From Roseithermus sacchariphilus (GTDB lineage Bacteria > Bacteroidota > Rhodothermia > Rhodothermales > MEBIC09517): DNA of 64,000 bases. The number at the start of each line of letters is the position of its first letter. The stretch's first letter is position 1. The notes beneath the pieces are model-generated. The model was not told where the DNA came from and made no database searches. It saw only the letters and a program-made list of their open reading frames with translations. Below, in pieces: positions 17,408 to 25,428 of this stretch. The DNA lies in the NCBI GenBank assembly GCA_003285105.1, contig CP030158.1:3706449-3770448 (forward strand), read 5' to 3'. The position numbers were made by a program, and so were the translations under genes.

Positions 17408-17607
17408 AGGGGTCGGTGATTCCGTGCATCGAGGTGGACGGGACGTTCCAGATCGTCGTCCAGGGGCATGTGCCGGGCGGCCTCGCACTCCTGCCGGGTC
17501 ATCAGGAAGACGCGAATCAGGATCAGCACGAAGGCGAAGAAGAAGGCCAGGAGCCCGATCTCGGCCAGGGCGCCGGTCTCCATCGCGTGGAGCGTTTCTT
17601 TCATCAT
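17404..17607 (-). CDS. ccoQ: cbb3 oxidase small subunit CcoQ-like
   Basis: A 67-residue protein with one membrane helix (about residues 18-36, LLAFFFAFVLILIRVFL) and a charged C-terminal tail containing CEAARHMPLDDD. This is the size and topology of CcoQ/FixQ, which stabilises the interaction of CcoP with the CcoNO core. The family is weakly conserved, so the call rests on position between ccoO and ccoP as well as the tail pattern. Its TGA overlaps the ccoP ATG. Two adjacent ATGs (17607 and 17604) are possible starts. Confidence 0.85.
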   Translation of the reverse strand: MMKETLHAMETGALAEIGLLAFFFAFVLILIRVFLMTRQECEAARHMPLDDDLERPVHLDARNHRPL

Positions 17608-17651
17608 GGCAGGAGCAGGGTCACGTGGTCAGGACGGCGAGCCGGGCGAGG

Positions 17652-18428
17652 TCACTCCCCGGCGGCGAGGGCCGGGCCGGACGGAGCCGGGGCGGACGGG
17701 GCCGGGCCGGACGGAGCCGGGGCGGACGGGGCCGGGGCCGTCTCGGCCGTCCGGATGTCCGTCCCGAGGCGTTGCAGGTAGGCGACGAGGGCGACGATCT
17801 CGCGGTCGGCCAGCCCGGCCGGCCCGCCCTGGGCCTCCACCTCGGCGGCGATCTCCCGGGCCTGCCGGCGGGCATCGTCCACGGCCTGCGCGATCTCGAC
17901 CTCGCTGTAGGGCGTTCCCAGGCGCTGCAACACCCGCAGCTTGCGCGGCAGGTCGTCCAGCTTCAGCGGCTTCTCCAGGAGCCACGGATACGGCGGCATG
18001 ATCGAGCGCGGGCTCGTCGACCGCGGATCTTCCATGTGGCGGACGTGCCACAGGTGCGGGTACTTGCCGCCGACGCGGTAGAGGTCGGGGCCGGTCCGCT
18101 TGGAGCCCCACAGGAAGGGCCGCTCATAGACCGTCTCCCCGGCCTTCGTGTACTCGCCGTAGCGCTCCAGTTCGTGCCGGAAGGGGCGCACCGTCTGCGA
18201 ATGGCAGTTGTTGCACCCTTCGCGGATGTAGATGTCCCGCCCGGCTAGCTCCAGCGGCGTAAAGGGCCGGACGGATTCGATGCGCTGCACGCTGTCGTCG
18301 ATGAGCACCATCGGCAGGTATTCGACGAGCCCGCCGACGAGGATGGAGATGGTGACCAGCACCGTGAAGACCAGGGGCCACCCCTCCAGCCGCCGGTGCA
18401 AGCCGTTGGGTTTGATGAATCGAGCCAT
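17652..18428 (-). CDS. ccoO: cbb3 oxidase subunit II, mono-haem cytochrome c
   Basis: A 258-residue membrane-anchored cytochrome c (CcoO). It has an N-terminal membrane helix (about 18-40) and haem site C-N-N-C-H (Cys72, Cys75, His76) inside the diagnostic Y-I-R-E-G-C-N-N-C-H-S-Q-T-V-R-P-F. Also present are R-T-G-P-D-L-x-R-V-G-G-K-Y-P and the M-P-P-Y-P-W-L segment carrying the Met ligand. The subunit passes electrons from CcoP to CcoN. The C-terminus ends in a low-complexity Ala/Pro/Ser tail encoded by two perfect 30-base tandem copies (17671-17730), unusual for this subunit. It lies between ccoN and ccoQ. Confidence 0.96.
   Translation of the reverse strand: MARFIKPNGLHRRLEGWPLVFTVLVTISILVGGLVEYLPMVLIDDSVQRIESVRPFTPLELAGRDIYIREGCNNCHSQTVRPFRHELERYGEYTKAGETVYERPFLWGSKRTGPDLYRVGGKYPHLWHVRHMEDPRSTSPRSIMPPYPWLLEKPLKLDDLPRKLRVLQRLGTPYSEVEIAQAVDDARRQAREIAAEVEAQGGPAGLADREIVALVAYLQRLGTDIRTAETAPAPSAPAPSGPAPSAPAPSGPALAAGE
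17671..17730. repeat. 30-base tandem repeat inside ccoO
   Basis: Two identical adjacent 30-base units, 17671-17700 and 17701-17730, each starting GCCGGGCCGGACGG. A partial third unit follows. On the minus strand they encode alternating Ala-Pro-Ala-Pro-Ser-Gly units in the CcoO tail. The unit length is a multiple of three, so copy-number change would keep the frame. Confidence 0.95.
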
Positions 18429-18471
18429 GACGCAGGGTTGGCAATCGGTTGGATGCAGGAGGAAGGACGGC

Positions 18472-19974
18472 TCAGGCCGCGGCGGGCTGAGCGGCGGCGG
18501 CCGGTGCCGGTGCGGCGAACGTCGGATCCGGCAACGACTTCGGCGCCTGGCGGATGGTCATGTACACGTTCACCATCAGCATCACCACGCCGCTCAGGTA
18601 GAGCAGCCCGCCGATCAGGCGGACCCAGTACATGGGCACGATCTGCACGACGGTCTCCATGAAGTCGGGGTACATCAGCCGCCCGGCTTCGTCGAAGGCC
18701 CGCCACATGAGGCCCTGGGTGATGCCGGAGGCATACATCGCCAGCACGTAGAGGAGGATGCCCAGCGTGCCCGTCCAGAAGTGCGCGTTGGCCAGGCGCT
18801 CGCTCCAGAGCTTCGTGCGCCACAGCCGCGGCAGCAGCCAGTAGATCATCCCGAACGTCATGAAGCCGTTCCAGCCGAGCGCCCCGCTATGCACGTGCCC
18901 GATCGTCCAGTCCGTGAAGTGGCTCAGCGCGTTGACCGACTTGACCGAGAGCATCGGCCCTTCGAAGGTCGACATGCCGTAGAAGGTGATGCCGATCACG
19001 AACATCTTGAGCACCACGCTGTCGCGCAGCTTGTGCCAGGCGCCGCGCAGGGTGAACAACCCGTTGATCATCCCGCCCCAGCTCGGCATCCACAGCATCA
19101 CGGAGAACAGCATGCCCAGCGTCACGGCCCACTCCGGCACGGCGGTGTAGTTCAGATGGTGCGGCCCGGCCCAGATGTAGATGAAGACGAGGCTCCAGAA
19201 GTGGACGATGGAGAGGCGGTAGGAGAACACCGGCCGCTCGGCCGCCTTCGGCAGGAAGTAGTACATCAGCCCCAGGAAGGGCGTCGTCAGGAAGAAGGCC
19301 ACGGCGTTGTGTCCGTACCACCACTGCACCAGGGCGTCTTGCACCCCGGCGTAGATCGGGTAGCTCTTCATGAAGCTCACCGGCAGCGCCAGGCTGTTGC
19401 CCACGTGCAGCACGGCCACGGTGATGATGGTGGCAATGTAGAACCAGAGCGCCACGTACATGTGCCGCTCCCGCCGCCGCTGGAGCGTGGCGAAGAAGTT
19501 GACGGCGAAGACGATCCACACGACGGCGATGGCGACATCGATGGGCCACTCCAGCTCTGCATACTCCTTGCTCGTGGTCAGGCCCAGCGGCAACGTGATC
19601 GCCGCCGCCACGATGATCGCCTGCCATCCCCAGAAGTGGATGCGGCTCATCAGGTCGCTGTACATTCGCGCCTTGCAGAGCCGCTGCGTGGAGTAGTAGA
19701 TGGCAGCAAAGATGGCATTGCCCGCGAAGGCGAAGATCACCGCGTTGGTGTGCAACGGCCGCAGCCGGCCGAAGGTCAGGTACTCGCCCAGGTTGGCCGG
19801 CCAGAACGGCAACTGCAACGCGATGAGGACCCCGACGAGCATGCCCACGAAGCCCCAGATGACCGTCGCGAGCACGAACAGCCGGACGATCTGCTCGTCG
19901 TACGAGAAAAGCTGGACATTCGACGATCCCGGGGCCGCGGTCGTCGAGGCCGGCGTGGTACGGGTCTGCTCCAT
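18472..19974 (-). CDS. ccoN: cbb3 oxidase subunit I
   Basis: A 500-residue haem-copper oxidase catalytic subunit with about twelve membrane helices. It belongs to the C (cbb3) family. Recognisable parts are WGFVGMLVGVLIALQ, LRPLHTNAVIFAFAGNAIFA (His ligand of the low-spin haem in RPLHTNA), WWYGHNAVAFFLTTPFLGLMYYFLPK (CuB and active site), FIYIWAGPHHLNYTAVPEW (His pair) and H-V-H-S-G-A-L-G-W-N-G. The organism therefore carries a high-affinity terminal oxidase suited to low oxygen. It begins the ccoNOQPGHIS cluster, transcribed on the minus strand. A 272-base gap separates it from the next gene upstream and should hold its promoter. No clear FNR-type site was found there. Confidence 0.98.
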   Translation of the reverse strand: MEQTRTTPASTTAAPGSSNVQLFSYDEQIVRLFVLATVIWGFVGMLVGVLIALQLPFWPANLGEYLTFGRLRPLHTNAVIFAFAGNAIFAAIYYSTQRLCKARMYSDLMSRIHFWGWQAIIVAAAITLPLGLTTSKEYAELEWPIDVAIAVVWIVFAVNFFATLQRRRERHMYVALWFYIATIITVAVLHVGNSLALPVSFMKSYPIYAGVQDALVQWWYGHNAVAFFLTTPFLGLMYYFLPKAAERPVFSYRLSIVHFWSLVFIYIWAGPHHLNYTAVPEWAVTLGMLFSVMLWMPSWGGMINGLFTLRGAWHKLRDSVVLKMFVIGITFYGMSTFEGPMLSVKSVNALSHFTDWTIGHVHSGALGWNGFMTFGMIYWLLPRLWRTKLWSERLANAHFWTGTLGILLYVLAMYASGITQGLMWRAFDEAGRLMYPDFMETVVQIVPMYWVRLIGGLLYLSGVVMLMVNVYMTIRQAPKSLPDPTFAAPAPAAAAQPAAA

Positions 19975-20150
19975 AAAGCGTAGGGGATTGTCCGCGAGGG
20001 AGGCCGTGAAAACGATGGCGCAATTAACCGCTCGCGGACCCGCAACCGTGACGGAGCTTGCGCCCCCGCCTGCGTAAGCAAATCCTTGCCCGACATGTGG
20101 GGGATCGACCTACACGCATGCGGGGGATCCCGGCCTGTCACCCCCCCTCC

Positions 20151-20180
20151 ATGCGGACACCGAGGATGCGGACACCGAGG
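20151..20180. repeat. 15-base tandem duplication upstream of ccoN
   Basis: ATGCGGACACCGAGG occurs twice without a break (20151-20165 and 20166-20180). It lies in the 272-base gap between ccoN and the B2-like gene. The rest of this gap holds no supported gene. Confidence 0.9.
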
Positions 20181-20246
20181 CCCCGGCTCCACGTCGCTCC
20201 CCTCCCTGGACAGCCCGCGTGCCGACCAGGCCCTCCAATGGGCTGC

Positions 20247-20711
20247 TCAAGCCGCCGGATAGGTGTAGGTGATCCGGTAGGCCTGCCGCGGATCGGACCC
20301 CTCGGCGAAGGGATGACCGGCCAGATCGACCCAGGCGTGCCCTTTCAGCTTCCCGTTCTCCTTGGCCACCCCGAAGTGGATGTGCACGGGGTAGCCCCAC
20401 TTCCGCATGTAATGGAAGAGGATGAGCGAGCGCTTCATGCAGAAGTCGGAGCCGTAGATCAGGCTCAGCAGCCCGGTGACGAGAACGTTGAGCCGGCGCA
20501 GGGACACCGCGGGCCGCACCCGATCTGCCGGGGGGGTGTCGAAGCGACGCACCAGGTCGTCGAGCGGCATGCGTCGCTGGAGCAGCAGAATCTGTCCCAG
20601 CAGCCCGCTCATCTGCACCAGCAGCCACACATCCAGGGGGCGCAGCTTCCGGGCGCGCGACAGCAGCCGTACGTAGCGGTTTCGATACAGAGCCAAGGGA
20701 AGGGTCGCCAT
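20247..20711 (-). CDS. Transglutaminase-like protein, lasso peptide B2-like
   Basis: A 154-residue protein whose C-terminal half fits the Transglut_core3 fold of lasso-peptide maturation protease B2. The catalytic-type residues are in place: Cys91 in DFCMKRSLILFHYMRKWG, His125 in KGHAWVDL and Asp129. B2 proteins cleave leader peptides, usually with a B1 recognition protein, a cyclase and a precursor; none of these is adjacent. It could therefore be an orphan peptidase of unknown target. Note K-R-S where many B2 proteins have R-S; the helix is otherwise typical. The ATG at 20711 is preferred; a GTG at 20774 would add 21 residues. Confidence 0.72.
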   Translation of the reverse strand: MATLPLALYRNRYVRLLSRARKLRPLDVWLLVQMSGLLGQILLLQRRMPLDDLVRRFDTPPADRVRPAVSLRRLNVLVTGLLSLIYGSDFCMKRSLILFHYMRKWGYPVHIHFGVAKENGKLKGHAWVDLAGHPFAEGSDPRQAYRITYTYPAA

Positions 20712-21097
20712 CCGGGTTCGCTGGTGGGCCGCTAGCCCTGCGGCCGAGGGCGCCTCCGGGACGCCGGCCGCCACGGGCTGCGTGGTGTCATATACGCTCG
20801 ATCAGGGATACGATCCCCCTTCGTTGCCGGCACGCAACCTACATACCCGGCGGCGCCGACGGCGTGTAGCTTTCACCCCCGGCGGATGCGCCTCTGGCGC
20901 GGCTCTCCGAAGACGCCATTTGCTCTCCTCTCTTTCCGTCCCGTGTCGAGGCCTTCATCCCATGCGCAATACGGAAATCAATTCGATACCATCCCTTCAT
21001 CTTATTCATTTTTTGACGAACATCTTAACAATCAACTAATTTTATTACGATCACTACGTAAGATCTTCTGTGACGAACCAGCCACCAGGCCAGTCAG
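20712..21097. other. 386-base gap with AT-rich promoter region
   Basis: There is no supported gene. The right half (about 20965-21090) is much richer in A and T than its surroundings and carries the candidate promoter of the HTH gene. A short frame at 20782-21039 has Arg runs and no protein-like pattern and is not accepted. Confidence 0.7.
21013..21042 (+). promoter_or_regulatory. Candidate sigma70-like promoter for the HTH gene
   Basis: TTGACG at 21013-21018 and TAATTT at 21037-21042, spaced by 18 bases. They sit in an AT-rich island 55 bases upstream of the ATG at 21098. The match to a consensus -35 is strong for this GC-rich window. Confidence 0.5.
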
Positions 21098-21358
21098 ATG
21101 AGACGTACCGAACTCGGCATTCAGGAGGGAGATTACATTTCCCTGCGTGATATAGCTCGCATCGTACGCCGGGCCCGCAGCGAGCAGGGCCTGTCCGAAA
21201 ACCAGGCGGCGCAGGCGCTCGGCGTCCATGTCCACTCCGTCAAGCAAGCCGAAGGCCAGCCCCACCGGGACCTGCTGCGGCTCCGCCGGCGCATCCTGGA
21301 ACGCTTCACCGGCTACACGCTGGACGGGCCATACTACCAGATCCGCCGCAAGGACTGA
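21098..21358 (+). CDS. Small helix-turn-helix (XRE-type) DNA-binding protein
   Basis: An 86-residue protein. Residues about 15-55 read as an XRE/Cro-like helix-turn-helix: IARIVRRARSEQGLSENQAAQALGVHVHSVKQAEG, with the L-S-E-N-Q-A-A-Q-A-L-G-V turn. The C-terminal part is basic and ends in YTLDGPYYQIRRKD. There is no sensor domain. It is probably a small regulator or DNA-binding component; its target is unknown. It lies between the B2-like gene (divergent) and the CYTH gene (convergent, 6 bases between stops). It has its own candidate promoter in an AT-rich stretch. Confidence 0.75.
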   Translation: MRRTELGIQEGDYISLRDIARIVRRARSEQGLSENQAAQALGVHVHSVKQAEGQPHRDLLRLRRRILERFTGYTLDGPYYQIRRKD

Positions 21359-21364
21359 CGCGGA

Positions 21365-21850
21365 TCAGCCGGGATCGTGCGCATCGGCCGGCAGGCCCTC
21401 CAGCGCGAGGCGGGCGTTCTGATAGGCCGGGTCGTCCGTCACCTCTCGTCCAAACCAGGCCGGCGGCCGGAAGCGCTGTGCCGCCTCGGGCGTCGGAAAC
21501 TCCACCTCGACGGTTCGCAGCCCGGCCAGCTCGCCGTGGTACACGTCGAGCTCTGCCGTCCCCCCCGGCACCGGCACGCGGTAGCGGGTCTTCTCGACGC
21601 GGCGCCCGTGGGTATGCGGCCAGAGGGCCTCGAACTGGGTCCGGGACAGCGGCAGCTCCACTTCGGTCCGCATGAGCCCCCGCCCGGCCTTGACGGCGAG
21701 CACGTACCGCTCGCCCTCCTCGCGCACGCGCACGACGACGGGGTCGTCCGTCACGGCCAGATACCCCTGCCGGAGGACGACGCCCGGACGGCGCTCCAGG
21801 TCGTCCGGCAGCGTGCGTACGAGGTACTTCCGCTCGATCTCGGTGTGCAT
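21365..21850 (-). CDS. CYTH domain protein (triphosphate tunnel metalloenzyme)
   Basis: A 161-residue protein that starts with the signature E-I-E-R-K-Y-L-V (residues 4-11) of the CYTH superfamily. Charged strands follow that line the triphosphate tunnel: RQGYLAV, VVRVREEGERYVLAVKAG and RTEVELPL, then KTRYRVPVPGGTAELDVY and LRTVEVEFP. Bacterial members hydrolyse inorganic triphosphate or thiamine triphosphate or act as class IV adenylate cyclases; this short single-domain type is most often a triphosphatase. The length is normal for the family. The gene converges on the HTH gene. Confidence 0.9.
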   Translation of the reverse strand: MHTEIERKYLVRTLPDDLERRPGVVLRQGYLAVTDDPVVVRVREEGERYVLAVKAGRGLMRTEVELPLSRTQFEALWPHTHGRRVEKTRYRVPVPGGTAELDVYHGELAGLRTVEVEFPTPEAAQRFRPPAWFGREVTDDPAYQNARLALEGLPADAHDPG

Positions 21851-21884
21851 GGTTCCGGGGAGATACCGACCCGCCGGCGCAGGG

Positions 21885-23267
21885 TCAGGCCCGCCGCCAC
21901 GGGCCGCTGATGGCCAGCGTCACGCCGGCCGTCTGGATGTTGACGAACAGCGTCGTGCCGTCCGGTGAAAACGTGGCGCCGGCGAATTCCGAGTCGTTGA
22001 CGGCATTTCGAGCGAACTTGTAGATCTCTCCGGCCGGCGTGATCCCCACGAGGAACTGTTCGCCGGAGCCATCCTCACACACGATGAGATCACCCCAGGG
22101 GGCGACCGTGAGGTTGTCGGCGTTGTCGATCAGGCCGCCGTCGTTGGGCTCGACGAACAGCTGCAGGCGGCCGGGGCGCTGCGTCTCGCCGGGCCGGCCT
22201 TCGTCCGGGGAAGGCACATACCGCCAGATCTGTCCTTTGCGGGCAGAGCCGCCGTTGGTGCAGGCAAAGTAGATGGCATCGCGGCCGTACCACATCCCTT
22301 CGCCACGGGCGAAGCGGGCCGCCCCGGCCTCGTAGCCCCGAAGGCGCAGGTCGTCCTCCGGCGCCTCGATGTCCTCCAGGTCGATCCAGCGGACTTCCAA
22401 CGTCGTACCGGCCGGCACGAGGCGTTCGTCCCAGTTGCGCGTGTCCAGGCTGGGCCGGTCGAGCACGGCCAGAGCCTGCAATCGTCCGCCGGCAGCCAGC
22501 CGCCCGGGTTCATTCGGAATGTAGCGATACAGCAGCCCGTCGTGGCGGTCCTCGGTCTGATAGACGATGCCGCTGGCGGGATCGACGGCGACGGCTTCGT
22601 GATTGAAACGCCCCATGGCGGTGAGCGGAACGGGATCGGCCAGGGCGGGCGTGGCCGTGGCCGGCACCTCGAAGTTGTACCCGTGATCCCGGAGGCAATG
22701 CTCGTCGGCGCGCTGCACGGTTTCCTCGCAGGTGATCCAGGTGTTCCAGGGGGTCGGCCCGCCGGCGCAGTTGCGCAGGGTGCCGGCCAGGCTGAGGAAC
22801 TGCCGCTCGACGCGGCCGGTGCGCGTGTCGAAGACCAGCGTGGTGGTTCCCCCGAGGCACGTGACCTCGCCTCGCGCCCGGTCGTAGAGCTTCTCCGCCG
22901 GCACCCGGTCGAGCAGCCGGTTGCCCGGCCCGAAGGCCCCGTCGCCGGCGCCCACGTTGGTTTCATGGTTTCGGACGAGGACCGTGAGGCCGTTCGGGCC
23001 TTCGAATGCGGCCATGCCGTCGGGGCGGCCCGGCACGAAGAGGCCATCGTCCATGGGGTCCCCCGCCCGCGAGAGGATGCGGTAGGTGAAGCCGTCGGGC
23101 AGATCCAGGATCTTCTCGGGATCGGGGCGCAGCGGCCCGAAGCCGTAGGGAATGGCATCTGTCCGCGGGGAGGAGGCACATCCCATCCCGAAGAGGGTGT
23201 GCAGGCCGGTGAAACCGAGGGCAACGGCGCCGGCCTGTCGGAGAAATTGGCGTCGCGTGGGGATCAT
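21885..23267 (-). CDS. PhoX-like (DUF839) Tat-exported phosphatase family protein
   Basis: The start at 23267 gives 460 residues and puts the twin-arginine motif T-R-R-Q-F-L-R at residues 4-10; an ATG at 23285 adds six residues. A Cys in LFGMGCASS (about residue 30) may be a lipid attachment site. The body is a beta-propeller-like DUF839/PhoX protein: LVRNHETN, CLGGTTTLVFD, CAGGPTPWNTWITCEET, GRFNHEAVAVDP and YQTEDRHDGLLYRYIPN. It also has an N-A-D-N-L-T-V-A-P-W-G-D-L-I-V-C-E-D segment, typical of Ca2+-binding PhoX proteins. PhoX enzymes are periplasmic alkaline phosphatases using Ca and Fe; some family members have no proven activity. The gene is divergent from the Aim6-like gene. Confidence 0.88.
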   Translation of the reverse strand: MIPTRRQFLRQAGAVALGFTGLHTLFGMGCASSPRTDAIPYGFGPLRPDPEKILDLPDGFTYRILSRAGDPMDDGLFVPGRPDGMAAFEGPNGLTVLVRNHETNVGAGDGAFGPGNRLLDRVPAEKLYDRARGEVTCLGGTTTLVFDTRTGRVERQFLSLAGTLRNCAGGPTPWNTWITCEETVQRADEHCLRDHGYNFEVPATATPALADPVPLTAMGRFNHEAVAVDPASGIVYQTEDRHDGLLYRYIPNEPGRLAAGGRLQALAVLDRPSLDTRNWDERLVPAGTTLEVRWIDLEDIEAPEDDLRLRGYEAGAARFARGEGMWYGRDAIYFACTNGGSARKGQIWRYVPSPDEGRPGETQRPGRLQLFVEPNDGGLIDNADNLTVAPWGDLIVCEDGSGEQFLVGITPAGEIYKFARNAVNDSEFAGATFSPDGTTLFVNIQTAGVTLAISGPWRRA

Positions 23268-23403
23268 CGTGGGGACGAAGGGCATCGGAGGTGAAACGAA
23301 GACGGGGGCCGGGGCACGCCGGCCCCGCCATGATACACCACGGTTGGATCAATCGCGTTAACCGTACATTACGACGCCCCGACACGCCCTGACGAAGACA
23401 CGC

Positions 23404-24231
23404 ATGCGGAAGACACGTCTCTCCGGCCGGCGAGGCAGCTGGCTGGCCGGATTCATCCTGCTGGCCTGCGGCTCCCTCCAGGCGCAACCGGCCCCCCTGC
23501 CCCGCGCCCACGCCCACAACGACTACGAGCACCCCCGCCCGCTCCTGGATGCCCTGGCCCACGGGTTCTGCAGCGTCGAGGCGGACGTCCACCTGGTCGA
23601 CGGGCAGCTCCTGGTGGCCCACGACCCGGAGGACGTGCAGCCGGGGCGGACGCTCCAGCGCCTGTATCTCGACCCGCTGCGGGAACGCGCGCTGCAACAC
23701 GGCGGACGCATCTATCCGAACAGCGACGTTCCCTTCTATCTGCTGATCGACATCAAAACCGAGGCCGAAGCCACGTATGCCGTCCTCCGGGACGTCCTCC
23801 GGCGCTACGCCGACCTGCTCACCATCTTCACCCCCACGGCTCGCGCCGAGGGGGCGGTCACGGCCATCATATCCGGCAACCGTCCCCGCGCCACGATGGC
23901 CGCCGAACCTATCCGCTACGCCGCGTACGACGGTCGCCTGGAGGATCTGAGCGCGTCCCGTCAGGAACCGCCGACCTTCATTCCCCTCATCAGCAGCCAC
24001 TGGTTCAGCGTCTCGCGCTGGTCCGGTGACGGGCCGATGCCGCCGGCCGATCGGGCCGAGCTCGAGCGCATCGTGTCCACGGCGCACGCCCAGGGCCGCC
24101 TCGTCCGCTTCTGGGCCACCCCGGACGATCCGGTCGTCTGGCTGACGCTCTACGAGGCGGGCGTCGACCTGCTGAACACGGACGACCTGCGGGGCCTACA
24201 GGCGTTCCTCCTGGCGGCCTCGCCACGATGA
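23404..24231 (+). CDS. Secreted PI-PLC/GDPD-like (Aim6 family) protein
   Basis: A 275-residue protein with a signal peptide (hydrophobic about 13-27). After it comes R-A-H-A-H-N-D-Y-E-H-P-R-P-L-L-D-A-L-A-H-G-F, then S-V-E-A-D-V-H-L-V-D-G-Q-L-L-V-A-H-D. These are the His, Glu and Asp positions of a phosphodiesterase TIM barrel related to glycerophosphodiester phosphodiesterase. The family is close to yeast Aim6. LIDIKTEAE and FWATPDDPVVW further on are also characteristic. The likely activity is hydrolysis of a phosphodiester outside the cytoplasm, substrate unknown. It is divergent from the PhoX-like gene (136 bases between starts), an interesting pair of phosphate-related exported proteins. 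Confidence 0.83.
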   Translation: MRKTRLSGRRGSWLAGFILLACGSLQAQPAPLPRAHAHNDYEHPRPLLDALAHGFCSVEADVHLVDGQLLVAHDPEDVQPGRTLQRLYLDPLRERALQHGGRIYPNSDVPFYLLIDIKTEAEATYAVLRDVLRRYADLLTIFTPTARAEGAVTAIISGNRPRATMAAEPIRYAAYDGRLEDLSASRQEPPTFIPLISSHWFSVSRWSGDGPMPPADRAELERIVSTAHAQGRLVRFWATPDDPVVWLTLYEAGVDLLNTDDLRGLQAFLLAASPR

Positions 24232-24282
24232 GCGCGGCGGAAGACGGGGTGGCCGGCACGCTCCGGGCCGACCGGCCCCGCC

Positions 24283-25068
24283 TCAGCGGCGGCCGTCGAG
24301 GGGCAGGGCCTGACGGACCCGCCCGAAGTTGGCGCGGTCCGGATCCATGGCGAGGACCTCGATCTCGTAGCCGTCGCCCTCCGGGACCCTCAAGCGGCCC
24401 TCGTAGACGCTCGTCTCGCCGGCATAGGCCAGCGGCGTCTCGGCGACGACCTCATCGCCAGCCATGAGGCGCGCCACGATGGTCATGGCACGGCTATCCC
24501 ACAGCCCGCCCGGCTCCGTGGGGCAGCCGCAGGTCATCCGCACGCGGGCGCGAACCCGCATGTCCTGGCCGGTGATCTCCCCCGGCGACGTCGGCTCCAG
24601 CAGTTCCACGATGAAGCCGTGAAGGGTCAATAGCACCCCCTCGCCGAGCACGTCCTGGCCCGGCACCAGCAGCAGCGTCTTCGAGGCACGTTGCAGCGCC
24701 TGCGGATAGCCCAGCGGCCCTTCGGCGGTGATCTCGACCCGTGTGGGGCGCTCCAGCATCAGTGTGGCCAGGAAGTGGGCGGCGCCCGGGGTGTCGTAGA
24801 TCGTGGCCCCGCGGACGTGCGGCGTGCGCATGATCGCCTCGGTGCTGCCGGAGTTTCCCGTCTGCCGCCCCTCGGCCAGCACCGCCCCCGTCTCGGCGTC
24901 ACGGATCACGATGTGCGCCCCGCCGACGGCATCCTGGATGATCTTGGCATCCTGCGAGATGGCGCGCACGAGCACGCGGGTGGGGGTCTGAGCCAGGCTC
25001 TGAGGCAGCCAACCGCCCGGCAGCCCTGCGGCACCGATCAACAGGAGAAGGAGGATCTTTACACGCAT
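24283..25068 (-). CDS. Secreted protein of unknown function
   Basis: A 261-residue protein with a clear signal peptide (about residues 1-26, ending SLAQ). No known domain is recognised. The mature part looks beta-rich, with a segment VGGAHIVIRDAETGAVLAEG that resembles a carboxypeptidase-regulatory-like or Ig-like strand pair, and a distinctive T-C-G-C-P-T-E-P-G-G-L-W-D-S motif at about 180-193 with two Cys. A putative extracytoplasmic structural or sensory protein; no function is proposed. It is downstream of arsR (39 bases) on the same strand and could be cotranscribed with it. Confidence 0.65.
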   Translation of the reverse strand: MRVKILLLLLIGAAGLPGGWLPQSLAQTPTRVLVRAISQDAKIIQDAVGGAHIVIRDAETGAVLAEGRQTGNSGSTEAIMRTPHVRGATIYDTPGAAHFLATLMLERPTRVEITAEGPLGYPQALQRASKTLLLVPGQDVLGEGVLLTLHGFIVELLEPTSPGEITGQDMRVRARVRMTCGCPTEPGGLWDSRAMTIVARLMAGDEVVAETPLAYAGETSVYEGRLRVPEGDGYEIEVLAMDPDRANFGRVRQALPLDGRR

Positions 25069-25107
25069 GGTCAGGGGATCACCACGATCCGGGTAGGTGA
25101 AACAGCG

Positions 25108-25428
25108 TTACGAGAGGGGTTGCTGCTGAAGCTGGCCGCAGACCAGCATACACAGCGCCGAGAGGGTCGGGTCGGCGATGGAGTAGATGGCATAGAGCCC
25201 GTCCTGGCGGCGTTGCACCAGGCCTTCCCGGGCCATGAGGCCGAGGTGTTTGCTCACGTTGGCCTGCTGCTGCCCGGTGGCCTCCACGAGCTCCTGCACG
25301 GTCATCTCGCCGTGGACGTGCAACTGGTTGAGCAGGAGCAACCGGGTCGGTTCGCCGAGCAGCTTGAACCGCCGCGCGGCCCGCTCCAGCATGGGCTGTG
25401 GGACGAGCTGATGCTTCATGGTCGTCAT
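25108..25428 (-). CDS. ArsR/SmtB family transcriptional regulator
   Basis: A 106-residue winged-helix repressor. RRFKLLGEPTRLLLLNQL (about 19-36) and VQELVEATGQQQANVSKHLGLMAREGLVQRRQDG (about 45-78) are the ArsR core, including the recognition helix Q-Q-Q-A-N-V-S-K-H. The only cysteines are Cys93 and Cys97 in the last helix (ALCMLVCGQ), which may sense a reactive sulfur or metal ligand. The metal motif of SmtB helix 3 (ELCVCDL) is absent. It is divergent from the YeeE/YedE pair, which it likely controls. A perfect 18-base palindrome stands in front of that pair (25740-25757). Confidence 0.9.
   Translation of the reverse strand: MTTMKHQLVPQPMLERAARRFKLLGEPTRLLLLNQLHVHGEMTVQELVEATGQQQANVSKHLGLMAREGLVQRRQDGLYAIYSIADPTLSALCMLVCGQLQQQPLS

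Noticed and set aside
19975-20246. Search for an FNR-type site (TTGAT-N4-ATCAA) upstream of ccoN
   Set aside because: No convincing match was found; only the 15-base tandem duplication stands out.
20782-21039. Plus-strand ORF of 85 codons in the gap before the HTH gene
   Set aside because: It has Arg runs and low-quality composition and crosses into the AT-rich promoter island; no family resemblance, and no sign of a lasso-type precursor.
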